From Sphingopyxis sp. LC363 (GTDB lineage Bacteria; Pseudomonadota; Alphaproteobacteria; Sphingomonadales; Sphingomonadaceae), in NCBI RefSeq assembly GCF_000756385.1, contig NZ_JNFC01000034.1, forward strand, positions 149,532 through 213,531: a DNA stretch of 64,000 nt, in the 5' to 3' direction. Made by a program: the position numbers and the translations under genes. The notes below the pieces were generated by a model, which was not told where the DNA came from, ran no database searches, and was given only the letters and a program-made list of their open reading frames with translations. Below are positions 63,830 to 64,000 of the stretch, in pieces; the first letter of the stretch is position 1, and every line of letters starts with the position of its first letter.

Positions 63830-64000
63830 CCCCCCCCCCCCCCCCCCCCCCAGGGGGGGGGGGTGTGTAGGGGGGGTGTCCCCCCGCCCCCCCCCGCGCG
63901 CGTCCGCGGGGGAGGAGGGAGGGGGCGCCACCGCTCTTGGACCGGGGGGGCGGGGTGGGGGGCCCTTTCTTCCCCCCGGCCTCGCCCGGGTGGGGGCGGG
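63830..64000. other. Homopolymer-rich tail, probably sequence or assembly artefact
   Basis: From about 63830 the sequence turns into long C and G runs (one C run exceeds 20 bases) with abrupt runs of GGGGGG and CCCCCC to the window end. Codon structure and the composition of the rest of the window are lost. I would not annotate genes here. Confidence 0.8.

Overview
The window reads as a chromosomal segment of a high-GC alphaproteobacterium of the order Sphingomonadales. A Sphingopyxis-like genome is my best guess, inferred from protein flavour. The supports are a DksA with a single zinc-finger cysteine, a DUF1465/RcdA-type cell-cycle adaptor, a short-form HisG, a K+-independent proton pyrophosphatase, two DUF465 small proteins, UrcA, DUF3008 and DUF6961 small proteins, and the hrcA-grpE/rph-rdgB-hemW block. 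Genes are densely packed on both strands. I see no rRNA, tRNA, CRISPR array, prophage or complete insertion sequence. The long second-strand reading frames are GC-driven shadows and are left out.

Layout. 1-6520 is mostly minus strand: a partial secreted protein, free Met-sulfoxide reductase, a prolyl oligopeptidase, then a four-gene operon (GbsR/MarR regulator, DUF4166, DCC thiol-oxidoreductase-like, saccharopine-dehydrogenase-like/DUF4166 fusion). 6779-8142 is a divergent UrcA/LysR pair around a perfect palindrome. 8149-17291 holds dnaN, a sorbosone-dehydrogenase-like protein, argC, an NlpC/P60 hydrolase, an M17 aminopeptidase, a DUF3298-type lipoprotein, an SDR and DUF3008. 17489-21376 holds a Baeyer-Villiger-type monooxygenase divergent from a NUDIX-DUF47 fusion plus Pit phosphate transporter, with two 11-bp-phased Pho boxes between them. 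21447-28048 holds a repeat protein, rimO, DUF423, a potassium channel, surE and serS. 28270-34185 holds an ArsR/AHSA1 pair, a serine-rich surface protein, dksA, PilZ, two DUF465 proteins, an RcdA-like protein and DUF2332. 34225-43920 holds hisG-hisD-nusB-thiL, hppA, a second S9 peptidase, an SDR and carD. 44145-50537 holds truA, fmt, recR, def, grpE-hrcA and rph-rdgB. 50547-57722 holds hemW, xerC, dedA, gshB-yraN-rsmI, an LpoA-like lipoprotein and infC. 57903-63763 holds NRDE/TANGO2, a DUF4287-TetR-membrane operon, and cobA-nasA for nitrate assimilation. The last ~170 bases are homopolymer-rich and look like an assembly artefact.

How it fits together. Most of the window is housekeeping: translation (infC, rimO, def, fmt, truA, serS, rsmI), replication and repair (dnaN, recR, xerC, rdgB), histidine and arginine synthesis, heat shock, and envelope. 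The accessory interest lies in small regulator-target modules with visible operators (GbsR, LysR, ArsR, TetR), the Pho-box-linked phosphate operon, and the DUF4166 operon.

Intergenic spaces, above all at gene 3' ends, are repeatedly occupied by palindromic elements of several families. One is a 172-bp element present twice at identical length, each copy ending exactly at a minus-strand stop codon.
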